From: Rhizobiales bacterium UBA3584
GTDB lineage: Bacteria; Pseudomonadota; Alphaproteobacteria; Rhizobiales; Devosiaceae
Assembly (NCBI GenBank): GCA_002375765.1
Contig: DFMV01000016.1
Coordinates: 99,087-163,086, forward strand
Direction of reading: 5' to 3'
DNA: 64,000 nt
Within the stretch, counting starts at the first letter, position 1. Each line of letters opens with the position of its first letter. Shown piece after piece: positions 17,015-24,481 of the stretch. A model generated the notes under the pieces. That model was not told the DNA's origin and did no database searches. It was given only the letters and a program-made list of their open reading frames with translations. The translations under genes were made by a program, and so were the position numbers.

Positions 17015-17028
17015 CGTAAATAATTACG
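17015..17028. promoter_or_regulatory. Palindromic operator candidate (left)
   Basis: CGTAA-ATAA-TTACG is a perfect inverted repeat just upstream of the leftward promoter. It shares the TTACG half-site with the 19261-19275 palindrome, so it is likely a repressor site. Confidence 0.45.
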
Positions 17029-17047
17029 GCGCGAACGTAAAAATGTG

Positions 17048-17081
17048 TTGACAAGCCTTTCGCGCGGAGAGATATATCTCT
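17048..17081 (+). promoter_or_regulatory. Rightward promoter with a palindromic -10 region, no gene behind it
   Basis: Consensus TTGACA at 17048-17053, and 17-19 bases on, an AT-rich -10 (GATATA/TATATC). The -10 lies inside the perfect 14-bp palindrome AGAGATATATCTCT (17068-17081). It points into 17085-17230, which has no protein gene, and then antisense to the genes behind the repressor. Confidence 0.5.
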
Positions 17082-17230
17082 GGGGTTAGCGACAAGCCTT
17101 GAGTGAAACGAAAGGTTTGGAGCGGGTGGTAAGCGCGCTTTACAGCGCTTCCACGAACTCAGAGATCAAGGCTCTTGCCGTAGACTCTCAGTTCTGAGCC
17201 GCGCGAGAGAAAGCGCCGTTCAGGCGCGCT
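17082..17230 (+). ncRNA. Possible small or antisense RNA region
   Basis: Non-coding stretch behind a consensus promoter. It has several short inverted repeats: AAGCGC/GCGCTT near 17131, CTCAGA/TCTGAG and GCGCC/GGCGC at 17213-17227. The last could also be a weak terminator for the leftward repressor operon. No RNA family is recognised; evidence is promoter plus structure only. Confidence 0.25.
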
Positions 17231-17806
17231 TTAGGAGGCGGGATTGGATTCGTTCATCCAGTGGGTCAGCGCCTTATCGCCAGCCTTGTTATGGGCCAGC
17301 GCTGCAAGTTCAGCGATCATCGTACTGTCGATTGTATGGGTGCGGGTGAAGATGTTGGGCAACCGCATCCGAGCTTTGGAGCGCAGCGTGGGGCATGTCT
17401 GGAACGTTGCCACAATGCCGGCGGAATGCCCAGGTCGGCCCGGCTGCGGTTGTGGAAAGTCGAGCGCCAACATTTGCCAGTTGGGATACAGGATGAAATC
17501 GAGCGATAATTTTTCGCCGGGATCAATCTGCCGCTCTGGGAACGTGATCGAATTCCCACGGCGCTCGAATCCAGACATTTGAACGTCCGTCGGCTTTCCC
17601 ATCCCGAGATTGAGCAAGGGCTCTGATAGAACTTCAAAGCCGCTCACATACAGCGGGGCGATGCTGCGATTGTGGATCGTGGTTTCAACCGTAAGAACCG
17701 GCCATCCCCACGGCATAACATCTACGATGAACGAGCACTCATAGACGAACGATTGTTTCCAGTCCCATAGGCGCCCCAAGACGCTCGTTACAGCGGACCA
17801 GACCAT
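17231..17806 (-). CDS. Hypothetical protein of the repressor operon
   Basis: 191 residues. A beta-rich domain (FIVDVMPWGWPVLTVETTIHNRSIAPLYVSGFEVL; ERQIDPGEKLSLDFILYPNW), reminiscent of an immunoglobulin-like sandwich, precedes a C-terminal helical segment. There is no signal peptide or clear membrane helix. It lies downstream of the CI-like gene on the same strand, so it may be expressed in the lysogen. Unrecognised; a lysogen-fitness role is possible. Confidence 0.5.
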   Translation of the reverse strand: MVWSAVTSVLGRLWDWKQSFVYECSFIVDVMPWGWPVLTVETTIHNRSIAPLYVSGFEVLSEPLLNLGMGKPTDVQMSGFERRGNSITFPERQIDPGEKLSLDFILYPNWQMLALDFPQPQPGRPGHSAGIVATFQTCPTLRSKARMRLPNIFTRTHTIDSTMIAELAALAHNKAGDKALTHWMNESNPAS

Positions 17807-17815
17807 CTCTCCCCC

Positions 17816-18016
17816 TTACTGGCTATCCTCGCCGTTATCGTTGACGCTCGTGACTGTGCCAGTCTCAAACCCCACGGCGGTCAGCACCGCGTCCACCTCA
17901 TCAAGATAGCTCTCCCAAAGCGGCTTGCCGTCCATCTTGGCGTCGGGAGGATGGCCATGCAGATCGCACAAAGCGCGGGCGGCAAGCTCGCGCGGGTCTT
18001 TGGGTTTCCGTGGCAT
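17816..18016 (-). CDS. Hypothetical small protein
   Basis: 66 residues with a basic start (MPRKPKDPRELAARALCDLHG) and an acidic helical end. It sits between two other genes of the repressor operon at short spacing. Not recognised. Confidence 0.5.
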   Translation of the reverse strand: MPRKPKDPRELAARALCDLHGHPPDAKMDGKPLWESYLDEVDAVLTAVGFETGTVTSVNDNGEDSQ

Positions 18017-18030
18017 GCTCCCTCCTTACG

Positions 18031-18444
18031 CTAGATATCGCGCGTGTCGAACGTCACCTCGATTTGACGCCAGCTATCGTGCGCTTCTCTCGGCATCATG
18101 GTGTAAGGACCGCACCGTTCGACGGCATCAATGGCAGCCTTGTCGAGTGCGGGTTGTTCGTCGCCGACAATGGTGGTCGCGGCCACGCTGCCGTCAGGGT
18201 TGAGCTCCACCAGGACAACAGAGGTCACTCCGCTGTCCAGCATATCGATCGGGGGCGCCCAGCATCGCTGCATGGCGTCGGTGAGGTCAGAAAGTGTGGC
18301 GGGACCGAAAACCGCATCAGGAGCCGCGACAGGGCCGGGTAGGGGTTCGACCTCGACTGTGATCTTGAATCCGCCTTGCGCGAGCGCGGCGCCGCTACAC
18401 AGCAGAAAAGCGGCGCATGACGCGGCCAATGATCTGAATTTCAT
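18031..18444 (-). CDS. Secreted TonB/TolA C-terminal-like protein in the lysogeny operon
   Basis: 137 residues. Residues 1-22 are a clear signal peptide (KFRSLAASCAAFLLCSGAALA), so the product is periplasmic. The rest resembles the C-terminal domain of TolA/TonB-type proteins: LTDAMQRCW, VVLVELNPDGSVAATTIVG and AAIDAVERCGPYTMMP, with one conserved cysteine pair. Its start lies 50 bases inside the end of the repressor gene, behind GGAATGGGG. Expression from the prophage state is therefore likely. It could interfere with envelope machinery used by other phages or colicin-like agents. Confidence 0.6.
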   Translation of the reverse strand: MKFRSLAASCAAFLLCSGAALAQGGFKITVEVEPLPGPVAAPDAVFGPATLSDLTDAMQRCWAPPIDMLDSGVTSVVLVELNPDGSVAATTIVGDEQPALDKAAIDAVERCGPYTMMPREAHDSWRQIEVTFDTRDI

Positions 18445-19210
18445 CTAAGCCCCATTCCTTCGGCGCGTGTTTCGGGTTGTCCGAAATAATCCGAACTGTC
18501 TTTTCGGTGCTACCTGGCCGACTGGCCAGCTCGAGCCGCTTCACGACTATACCACCGAACTCGTCCGCGATGGCGTAAACGCCGTCAGGGGATGGGAATC
18601 GGTGCCGCGTATCCACAAAAACATAATCCCCCTCAACGAGGGTCGGGAGCATCGAGTCGCCTTGAACCGGGATCACCGCAATGTGCCTTGGCCGAATGTT
18701 CATGACCGCGGGCGGCAGCCGCCAATAGTCGCTGATCACGTCATTGGCGAAGGTCATGCCGGACTTGCCCGGCACACCCTCGGCGACAATGGTTATCCCG
18801 CCGCCGCCCATGCCCGCGGTAACATCGATCTGGGCCGACGCATCGGAAGGGATGCCGCGCGGCCCCTCATTGCTGTCCCATGTCTTTGGCGCATCGGGGT
18901 CGATCGGATCGGGGTCGGATGGGTCGTGGGCATCATAGACGTGCTCGCGGGGCGCATATTCGGGCCCGGCAAGCTCCCATACCTCGGGCGCCGTGATCCG
19001 GGGCGTTCCCTTGCCCGCCAGCGCCTTCTCAAGCGTGTCGACAAAGTCGCGGCTCAGATAGCCCTCTTTGAGTTTTTCGGGATCTTCGTACCGCTGGTAG
19101 CTCGAAGCGCCCTTGAAGCCCAACGACTTGGCCATCTGTCCCATGGTGAGCCCGGCTCTCTTTCGCAGAGAGCGCATCCGGGCGGCGATTGATTCTGGGC
19201 TGTTTTCCAT
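18395..19210 (-). CDS. CI-like phage repressor with S24 peptidase domain
   Basis: 271 residues from ATG 19210; GTG 19228 or ATG 19222 are alternatives. An N-terminal XRE helix-turn-helix (AARMRSLRKRAGLTMGQMAKSLGF) binds operators. A long acidic linker (about 85-130) follows, and the C-terminal S24/LexA domain has catalytic Ser186 in QGDSM and Lys224 in IVVKRLE. The protein should keep the prophage silent and cleave itself in the SOS response. The best Ala-Gly candidate (132-133) is 53 residues before the serine, further than in lambda CI, so self-cleavage is uncertain. Confidence 0.88.
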   Translation of the reverse strand: MENSPESIAARMRSLRKRAGLTMGQMAKSLGFKGASSYQRYEDPEKLKEGYLSRDFVDTLEKALAGKGTPRITAPEVWELAGPEYAPREHVYDAHDPSDPDPIDPDAPKTWDSNEGPRGIPSDASAQIDVTAGMGGGGITIVAEGVPGKSGMTFANDVISDYWRLPPAVMNIRPRHIAVIPVQGDSMLPTLVEGDYVFVDTRHRFPSPDGVYAIADEFGGIVVKRLELASRPGSTEKTVRIISDNPKHAPKEWGLDEIQIIGRVMRRFSAV

Positions 19211-19249
19211 AGCCGCAAACATTTTCACGCGCCCATTACGTTTTCCACG

Positions 19250-19279
19250 TTGACTTGACGTACGTTATGAACGTATATG
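19250..19279 (+). promoter_or_regulatory. Rightward early promoter (PR-like)
   Basis: TTGACT at 19250-19255, an 18-base spacer, then TATATG at 19274-19279. The transcript should start near 19286. This excludes ATG 19277 as the start of the Cro-like gene and favours ATG 19310. The spacer is filled by a palindromic operator. Confidence 0.7.
19261..19275. promoter_or_regulatory. Palindromic operator in the PR spacer
   Basis: TACGTT-ATG-AACGTA, a perfect 6-3-6 inverted repeat between the -35 and -10 boxes. Additional ACGT half-sites flank it on both sides (19238-19282). A dimeric repressor bound here would block the rightward promoter. Confidence 0.65.
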
Positions 19280-19309
19280 TACGAAACCGACGAAATTGAC
19301 GTGGATGAC

Positions 19310-19582
19310 ATGAGCAAAATCTCCGGAGCGAAGTTCGTAATCAAGAGGCTCGGCGGGCTGACACGCACCGCCAGGGCGCTTGCTGAACGCACTGGCACCA
19401 AAGTGCCGGTCACAACGGTGCAGGGCTGGAACGAGCGCGACGTGATCCCGCAACAGCACTGGTTGCCGATGATCGAGATCGCCAAGGCGATGGGGATGCA
19501 CCTCAACGTCGAGGACTTCATCGTTGACCACGACGAGGACGAAGTTTCGTTCGCTCGGCAGCCTGAACAGGTGGCGTCGTGA
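19310..19582 (+). CDS. Cro-like regulator
   Basis: 90 residues. A helix-turn-helix similar to YdaS/Cro-type proteins: FVIKRLGGLTRTARALAERT, then TTVQGWNERDVIPQQHW, then IEIAKAMGMHL. It is divergently transcribed from the CI-like gene and is the first gene behind the PR-like promoter, the normal place for Cro. It probably represses the repressor gene in the lytic state. Confidence 0.7.
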   Translation: MSKISGAKFVIKRLGGLTRTARALAERTGTKVPVTTVQGWNERDVIPQQHWLPMIEIAKAMGMHLNVEDFIVDHDEDEVSFARQPEQVAS

Positions 19583-19821
19583 CCACCCTCAATGTCGTCG
19601 ACACGTTTGATCCTGACGCCCTGACCGCGTCAGCGGCATCCAAGTTGGAGCGCGTTGGTTTCGCGATCTATTGCCGGTTCCTTTCGCAGGGGTCGAACAG
19701 GTTCAGCCACCACACGACGAAGATTGATCCATCCGTCGCAGAACGACGCTGGCACGCGATGCCAGCCTTGCAGCGCACTCGCTGGATGGAGTTGGCCGAA
19801 GCCGCTCTGGAGGCAGCATGA
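19579..19821 (+). CDS. Hypothetical early protein
   Basis: 80 residues, GTG start overlapping the Cro-like gene's stop. It is mostly helical (LTASAASKLERVGFAIYCRFL; RWHAMPALQRTRWMELAEAAL). Unrecognised; second gene of the rightward early operon. Confidence 0.55.
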   Translation: MTTLNVVDTFDPDALTASAASKLERVGFAIYCRFLSQGSNRFSHHTTKIDPSVAERRWHAMPALQRTRWMELAEAALEAA

Positions 19822-20126
19822 GCAAGCCCGACGATATCCCGCAGGACGTGTGGGACAAAGCGACCGAATGGATGGATGCGTCCTATCTCAATGGTGGCCG
19901 TGAAGTTGTCGCTCGCGCCATCCTTGCGGAGCGCTACCGCATTGCTGACCGGCTGGACGAAGAAGCCGAAGTGACGCCTTGCTTCGAGGATGCTGTCATC
20001 ACCCGCAGCAATGCCGATCTGGTGCGCGCCAACTTCTCCTATGACGACGCTGAAAAGATCGCGGCGGCCCGTGATGCCGGGGTTTCTGACTTCATCACTG
20101 CCATCCGTGGAGGCTCCAATGCCTGA
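19818..20126 (+). CDS. Hypothetical early protein
   Basis: 102 residues, helical (QDVWDKATEWMDAS; VVARAILAERYRIADRLDEEAE). The start VWDKA ... VARAILAER pattern recurs in small phage proteins of rhizobial prophages, including the 127-residue protein in the leftward operon here (DDIWMQAEIEA). No function is assigned. Confidence 0.55.
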   Translation: MSKPDDIPQDVWDKATEWMDASYLNGGREVVARAILAERYRIADRLDEEAEVTPCFEDAVITRSNADLVRANFSYDDAEKIAAARDAGVSDFITAIRGGSNA

Positions 20127-20259
20127 TGAACTCCGCCTCCACATCAACGCCAAGCACCGCCGCAACACCCAGGCCCAGATCATCATAGGTCTGCTCATGG
20201 GATTGCTGCTGGTCGCAACGGGCGCGTGGGTCATGTTCGAATACGGGTGGCTCTCATGA
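20119..20259 (+). CDS. Small single-span membrane protein
   Basis: A 46-residue protein with a basic N-terminus (NAKHRRNTQAQ) and one transmembrane helix (IIIGLLMGLLLVATGAWVMF). A GGAGG is located just before its start within the upstream gene. Both ends overlap neighbours. Function unknown. Confidence 0.55.
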   Translation: MPDELRLHINAKHRRNTQAQIIIGLLMGLLLVATGAWVMFEYGWLS

Positions 20260-20555
20260 AGTACGCATGGGCAGTGCCGGGCGCCAAGGTGGTTTGTGTC
20301 GTGACCGGACCATTGCCGGAAAGCGATCCGATCGATCCGCTTTGGGAGCCGAGCGTCGGCAAGGTTTATACGATTTCTGCAGTCATCGATCACCCGCGCT
20401 GGCTTTCGGTGATGCTGGAGGAAAGCCCGCTGGACGACTGGTGCTACTCGGCTCGGCGCTTCCGCCCTGTCATCGACCGCACCCAAGAGCAGGACGTGGC
20501 AATCTTTGCCCCTCTGCTCACTCAAAAATCTATCCACGTTTCCGAGGACGCATGA
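20256..20555 (+). CDS. Hypothetical early protein
   Basis: 99 residues from ATG 20256, overlapping the stop of the membrane protein as ATGA. The centre is a small SH3-like beta barrel: VVCVVTGPLPESDPIDPLWEPSVGKVYTI ... SARRFRPV, the pattern of a widespread phage protein of unknown function. Confidence 0.55.
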   Translation: MKYAWAVPGAKVVCVVTGPLPESDPIDPLWEPSVGKVYTISAVIDHPRWLSVMLEESPLDDWCYSARRFRPVIDRTQEQDVAIFAPLLTQKSIHVSEDA

Positions 20556-20950
20556 TGGTCCTCGCTGGGCATACGTTCGAACACACAGACCACGGCGACC
20601 AGATCGCCTGTGTTCGATCGCCTGTCCAGAATGGTTCTGGGCAGGACATTGCAGTTAACCACAGGTTCCCCTCTGTGTTTGATTGCCCCTGCAAAACTGG
20701 CCGGCGCTTCGGCGTCGGTCCCTTTGCCACCAGTTTCAGATCGGGGCGCCACTCCTCCTCCCTGGCTACCCGTAGGGTCGATCTTACGTCCTCCTCCTCC
20801 CTCGTGAGGTCGACCCGCCTTTCTCACCACGTCTGCGACCACTTCCCCAAGCGGGCGCATCGTGCCGGAGCGCGAGCGCTCCTCGGCAATCCATCTTTCC
20901 AGCGGCAGCATCTCTGCATGGCGTCCAACCTTGGCGGTGCTGCGCTTCAT
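20522..20950 (-). CDS. Hypothetical reverse-strand protein in the early region
   Basis: 142 residues from ATG 20950, with GAAAGG eight bases upstream. The first 50 residues look genuine (KRSTAKVGRHAEMLPLERWIAEERSRSGTMRPLGEVVADVVRKAG, helical and charged). The remainder is glycine-rich and less convincing. It runs against the early operon and overlaps the end of the preceding gene by 34 bases. If real, it interrupts the rightward transcription unit. Confidence 0.4.
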   Translation of the reverse strand: MKRSTAKVGRHAEMLPLERWIAEERSRSGTMRPLGEVVADVVRKAGRPHEGGGGRKIDPTGSQGGGVAPRSETGGKGTDAEAPASFAGAIKHRGEPVVNCNVLPRTILDRRSNTGDLVAVVCVFERMPSEDHHASSETWIDF

Positions 20951-21037
20951 CGTAATGACCTTTCGTTTGTCCGTTCGTCCAGTGCTGAAAGAAAAGCACG
21001 GAAACGGAGACAAGGTCTTGGCTTTCTCGAACAAAAG

Positions 21038-21056
21038 CTTGGCCCAAAAGGCCAAG
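21038..21056. other. Hairpin before the 21069 gene
   Basis: CTTGGCC-CAAAA-GGCCAAG, a perfect 7-bp stem between two oppositely directed genes. There is no T-run; it could be a control element. Confidence 0.4.
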
Positions 21057-21068
21057 TCGGGGTCGCGT

Positions 21069-21422
21069 ATGCATGACACCGCTGTAGCTCAGAACATTCT
21101 CTTTGAAGCCTTCCCGATCTCAGCAACGAGGAAGGTCAAAACCGCCATCGCGGAAGCATTCAAGGCGCTCCGCGAAATCGAAAAAGGTCTGTCACGCGAT
21201 GTGCTCGATGAGCGCCCGCGCCGGTGGACCGAACGCAGGGTTAAGGCGATCTGGAAGGGCGAAGCCAGAAGGATCGATCACTATGAAATCAACGATTTGG
21301 AACAGGTGCAGTTTGAGCAAGCGAAAGCCCAATACGAAGCGCTTCAGGCCGATCTTCGCGCTGTTGAGGCGTTTCTTGCGGGCAGAAACGCGAGCCGCAT
21401 GGGCGCGTCACCGCATCCGTGA
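21069..21422 (+). CDS. Hypothetical early protein with a coiled coil
   Basis: 117 residues from ATG 21069. An N-terminal helical domain with an Arg/Lys-rich centre (RRWTERRVKAIWKGEARRID) precedes a heptad-like helix (LEQVQFEQAKAQYEALQADLRAVEAFL). The basic patch suggests DNA or RNA contact. No family is recognised. Confidence 0.5.
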   Translation: MHDTAVAQNILFEAFPISATRKVKTAIAEAFKALREIEKGLSRDVLDERPRRWTERRVKAIWKGEARRIDHYEINDLEQVQFEQAKAQYEALQADLRAVEAFLAGRNASRMGASPHP

Positions 21423-21488
21423 GGCTAGCCGCTTCGCAAGGGATATCGCGCCTGAGGTTCCGTGGCCCCAGGACCAAAAGGACGACTG

Positions 21489-21833
21489 ATGACCGAGCAA
21501 TCCAAACTGGCACCTCTTGAGCCGACAACCCGACAGGACATCGAGGCGGTCCACGAACTGACCAGCGCGATCATGCAAGAGCTGAGCGACCTGCCTCATG
21601 TCAAATGGGTCCGCGTCAATCGCCTCGCCGACGAGCTTCTTTCCACCTTTGACGAAAAGCTCCCCGGCGGCTTCGCCGATCAGTGCGACGGCTGCAACAC
21701 GCCGCTTGGCCACGACGACAACTATTCCACCAGCGAAGACGTGACGATCTGTGCCGATTGCGCGGCCCGATACGAGGCCGAGAGGGCCGGGTCGAACGTC
21801 TCCTACCTCAACACCACGAAGGAACCGGCATGA
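21489..21833 (+). CDS. Hypothetical protein with a zinc-ribbon-like motif
   Basis: 114 residues from ATG 21489, with AAAGGA upstream. A helical first half is followed by CDGCN and CADCA, 32 residues apart, which can form a four-cysteine zinc site. Unrecognised. Its stop overlaps the next start as ATGA. Confidence 0.55.
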   Translation: MTEQSKLAPLEPTTRQDIEAVHELTSAIMQELSDLPHVKWVRVNRLADELLSTFDEKLPGGFADQCDGCNTPLGHDDNYSTSEDVTICADCAARYEAERAGSNVSYLNTTKEPA

Positions 21834-22270
21834 CCCAGTTGAATAACCTTTACGAGGACGAAGACTTCAAGGCCGTCATTGACGAGATCGAAGGCATGGA
21901 CGCCGAGGTCGAAGAGATCATGGCATCGGCCCGCGGCAAGGCATCGAAGATCCGCGAGGCACAAAAGCGCAAGAAGAAGATGGCGAAGCAGGAGTTGAAC
22001 ATTCCTACGCCGATCCTCAATGCAGTGCTCAAGGATCGCAAGCTCGATCGTCAGAAGCAGCGCAATGCTCAGGGCATCCCGGAAGAGATGGCCGAGCTGT
22101 TCATTGATGCGGTTGGGCAGTTCAGTTTTCTGAAGCCCAGAGAAGGCGAGAACGCTGCCCAGGCAGCGGCCCGCGCCGAGGCTCTGGCAGCGCGCGAGCG
22201 CGAGGAAGCCGAGCAGCGGGAAGGCAATGCCGTCCTCGAGGAAATGGCTTCGGGCACGGTGCTGAACTGA
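21830..22270 (+). CDS. Hypothetical helical protein, faintly GapR-like
   Basis: 146 residues, highly charged and helical (DFKAVIDEIEGMDAEVEEIMASARGKASKIREAQKRKKKM; ILNAVLKDRKLDRQKQR). The order of an acidic coiled coil then a basic KDRK helix recalls GapR/DUF2312 DNA-associated proteins of alphaproteobacteria and their phages, but I cannot confirm this. It overlaps the RuvC-like gene by one base. Confidence 0.5.
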   Translation: MTQLNNLYEDEDFKAVIDEIEGMDAEVEEIMASARGKASKIREAQKRKKKMAKQELNIPTPILNAVLKDRKLDRQKQRNAQGIPEEMAELFIDAVGQFSFLKPREGENAAQAAARAEALAAREREEAEQREGNAVLEEMASGTVLN

Positions 22271-22773
22271 TGAAGGTATTGGCCCTAGATGTCGCGTCAG
22301 TCACCGGATTCGCCGTGGGCACGATCGGAGAGGTTCCGGTGTCCGGCGCCCTCCGGTTTGCCGAACGCGGCGCCCCGCCTGTCCGCGTCTGGTTCAAGGC
22401 CATGGTCTGGATGCATGAACAACTCAAGGTGCACCAGCCCGACGTCGTTTACATGGAAGGCGCGATCAACAGCGCCAGCCTGGGCGGCAAGTCCAACCCC
22501 TCCACATTCATTCTGCTCAATGGCCTGCAGGCGGTTCTCTCCACCGTTGTCGAGGCGCGTCTGCCGGTATCGGCCAAGACGATCGCGGTCAGCACGGTTC
22601 GGAAGCGGTTTCTCGGCAAGGGGAACCTGCGCAGCGAGGACGCCAAGCCGATGGCAAAGGCCAAGTGCATCGAACTTGGATGGGCATCCGAAGACGCGAC
22701 CTATGACCAGACAGATGCTCTGGCGGTTTGGGGCGCGGCCTGTGAAATTGAAAGCGCGAGGATCGCGGCATGA
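22270..22773 (+). CDS. RuvC-like Holliday-junction resolvase
   Basis: 167 residues with the RNase H-fold acidic positions in the expected order: Asp7 in LALDVAS, Glu in VVYMEGAI near residue 63, and Asp residues in TYDQTDALAVW near the C-terminus. Phage RuvC-like enzymes resolve branched DNA before packaging or during recombination. It stands in the early operon directly before the DNA methyltransferase gene, with four-base overlap. Confidence 0.75.
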   Translation: MKVLALDVASVTGFAVGTIGEVPVSGALRFAERGAPPVRVWFKAMVWMHEQLKVHQPDVVYMEGAINSASLGGKSNPSTFILLNGLQAVLSTVVEARLPVSAKTIAVSTVRKRFLGKGNLRSEDAKPMAKAKCIELGWASEDATYDQTDALAVWGAACEIESARIAA

Positions 22774-23588
22774 CGGTCCAGATTATCACCGGCGATTGCC
22801 GCGACGTGCTCAAGACGCTGCCAAGCGAGAGCATCGATTGCGTCGTAACCTCACCACCATACTTCTGGCTTCGCGACTATGAGGTTGATGGTCAGACAGG
22901 TCACGAACCAGACGTTGACACCTTTGTCGATGTGTTGGCCGGCATATTCGATGAAGTGAAGCGGGTTCTGAAAAAGAGCGGCGTCGTCTGGCTGAATCTC
23001 GGGGACACGTACTACAGCGGCAACGGGCAATCGACCGGCCACGATCCGCGGTCGCCGTCGCGCAATTTCAGCCGCACCAAGCTCCGCCCGGTTGATGTGA
23101 GCGGCTGGGACATTCCGAAGAAAAGCCTGTGCGGCGTTCCGTGGCGCGTTGCGCTCGAAATGCAGCGCCGTGGCTGGACGCTCCGGTCGGACGTAATCTG
23201 GTGCCGCCCCACGGCCTTGGCAGAGCCTTCGGTGAAGGACCGGCCCGGTCGCCAGCACGAATATCTATTCATGTTCTCCAAGTCGCGCCGGTACTGGTTT
23301 GACCGTTCGGCGCTGAAAGAGGAAAGCGTCTGGCACATAGCGCATCAGCGCGGCCTAGGCGGCCACAGTGCGGCGTTTCCGGTCGAGTTGGCGGAACAGT
23401 GCATCCTTTCCGGTTCGCCCGCTGGCGGAGCTGTTCTGGACCCGTTTGGCGGGGCAGGGACCACTGGCCTCACAGCCGCCCGCCATGGCCGCAGCGCCAT
23501 CCTGATCGAACTTAATCCTGAATACGCAGAGATGGCGCGCCGTCGAGTTTCGTCCGACGCGCCCTTGTTTTCGGAGCCCGCAGCATGA
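22770..23588 (+). CDS. DNA methyltransferase, beta class (N4-cytosine or N6-adenine)
   Basis: 272 residues. The catalytic motif IV, TSPPY at residues 27-31, precedes the AdoMet motif I, DPFGGAGTT near residue 223, which defines the beta-class order with the target-recognition part between them. It will methylate an exocyclic amino group. Target unknown; it may protect phage DNA or mark promoters for the GcrA-like regulator encoded two genes on. No restriction enzyme gene is adjacent, so it is an orphan methylase. Confidence 0.85.
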   Translation: MTVQIITGDCRDVLKTLPSESIDCVVTSPPYFWLRDYEVDGQTGHEPDVDTFVDVLAGIFDEVKRVLKKSGVVWLNLGDTYYSGNGQSTGHDPRSPSRNFSRTKLRPVDVSGWDIPKKSLCGVPWRVALEMQRRGWTLRSDVIWCRPTALAEPSVKDRPGRQHEYLFMFSKSRRYWFDRSALKEESVWHIAHQRGLGGHSAAFPVELAEQCILSGSPAGGAVLDPFGGAGTTGLTAARHGRSAILIELNPEYAEMARRRVSSDAPLFSEPAA

Positions 23589-24481
23589 CCATCGACATTA
23601 TCGCAGCCGCTCAATCAGAGCGTGAAGACAAGATCGGCCAGCTTCAGACTTGCCGCGATCAGGTCCGCAAATTGACCGACGAGGCCATCCGCCTGCAGCT
23701 CGACGTGATCGAGATAGACGCATTCATCGCCAAAGCCCGCTCATATGCGGGGGATGGCGAGACAGACACAACGGCTCCTAAGCCGCTCCCCGAGGACCAA
23801 GGCGACAGTGCCACCGAGTCCATAGCGCCAGAGCATCAGCCAACGGAGGCAAAGACCGTGGATCAGGAGCCGTTGTCGAACGGCTCCGGCGGGGTGCAGG
23901 ACGGATTGCCAGTCCACCCCGCCAACCCAATCCCCACCATTCCCCAGCCCCAAGAGGGTGAGGAAACCGGCGCTGTGGCAGAGCCGGCGCCGGTCAAGCG
24001 CGCCACCAAATACGAACGCGTCCTTGAAGCGCTGCGCAAGAACCCCAAGGCCAATGCACGAGCGCTGGCGACCATTTCTGGCTGCACGATCTCGACGGCG
24101 AAGGTTTACCTTTTGAAGGCTCGGGCCGAGATAGAGGACGAACGGGTCAGTGAGCCGCCAGCGGAGCCCGTCAAGGCCCGGAAGCCCGCGCCCGCTCCAG
24201 TTGCCGCCAAGAAGCCCGAACCCCGCCCCACGCTTCCCAATGAGCCGATACGGACCGTTCACACCGTGGCGCGGCAGCAACCCAAAGGGACCATGTTCCG
24301 GCTCCGCAATGCGGATGGGCTTTTCCTCCACTGCGATCTGAACGCGATGATCCGCAAAGGTCTGCGGTTCGTGGGCAAACACGAATACCCGTGGGAGGGA
24401 AGCGAGCGCCAGCTATTGGCGGTCCGCAAAATGCTTCCGGCAACGATCGATCTGCGCGAGGAGGTCATCACTAATGGGTAA
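23585..24481 (+). CDS. Hypothetical DNA-binding-like early protein
   Basis: 298 residues. A coiled-coil N-terminus, a long proline/glutamate-rich linker (about 55-135), a helix-turn-helix-like block (RATKYERVLEALRKNPKANARALATISGCTISTAKVYL), a second proline-rich linker and a C-terminal domain without match. The HTH resembles replication-initiation or regulatory modules. It lies between the methyltransferase and GcrA-like genes, overlapping both. Confidence 0.55.
   Translation: MTIDIIAAAQSEREDKIGQLQTCRDQVRKLTDEAIRLQLDVIEIDAFIAKARSYAGDGETDTTAPKPLPEDQGDSATESIAPEHQPTEAKTVDQEPLSNGSGGVQDGLPVHPANPIPTIPQPQEGEETGAVAEPAPVKRATKYERVLEALRKNPKANARALATISGCTISTAKVYLLKARAEIEDERVSEPPAEPVKARKPAPAPVAAKKPEPRPTLPNEPIRTVHTVARQQPKGTMFRLRNADGLFLHCDLNAMIRKGLRFVGKHEYPWEGSERQLLAVRKMLPATIDLREEVITNG

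Noticed and set aside
20267..21076. Long plus-strand open frame of 269 codons
   Set aside because: Composition is Ser/Arg-rich and irregular and it lacks a ribosome site; the region is better explained by the 20256 gene and the reverse gene at 20522-20950.
21370..21489. Short frame ending at the start of the zinc-ribbon-like gene, possibly from a TTG
   Set aside because: The last 40 codons look protein-like and the stop overlaps the next ATG, but no convincing start or ribosome site is present and most of it lies inside another gene.
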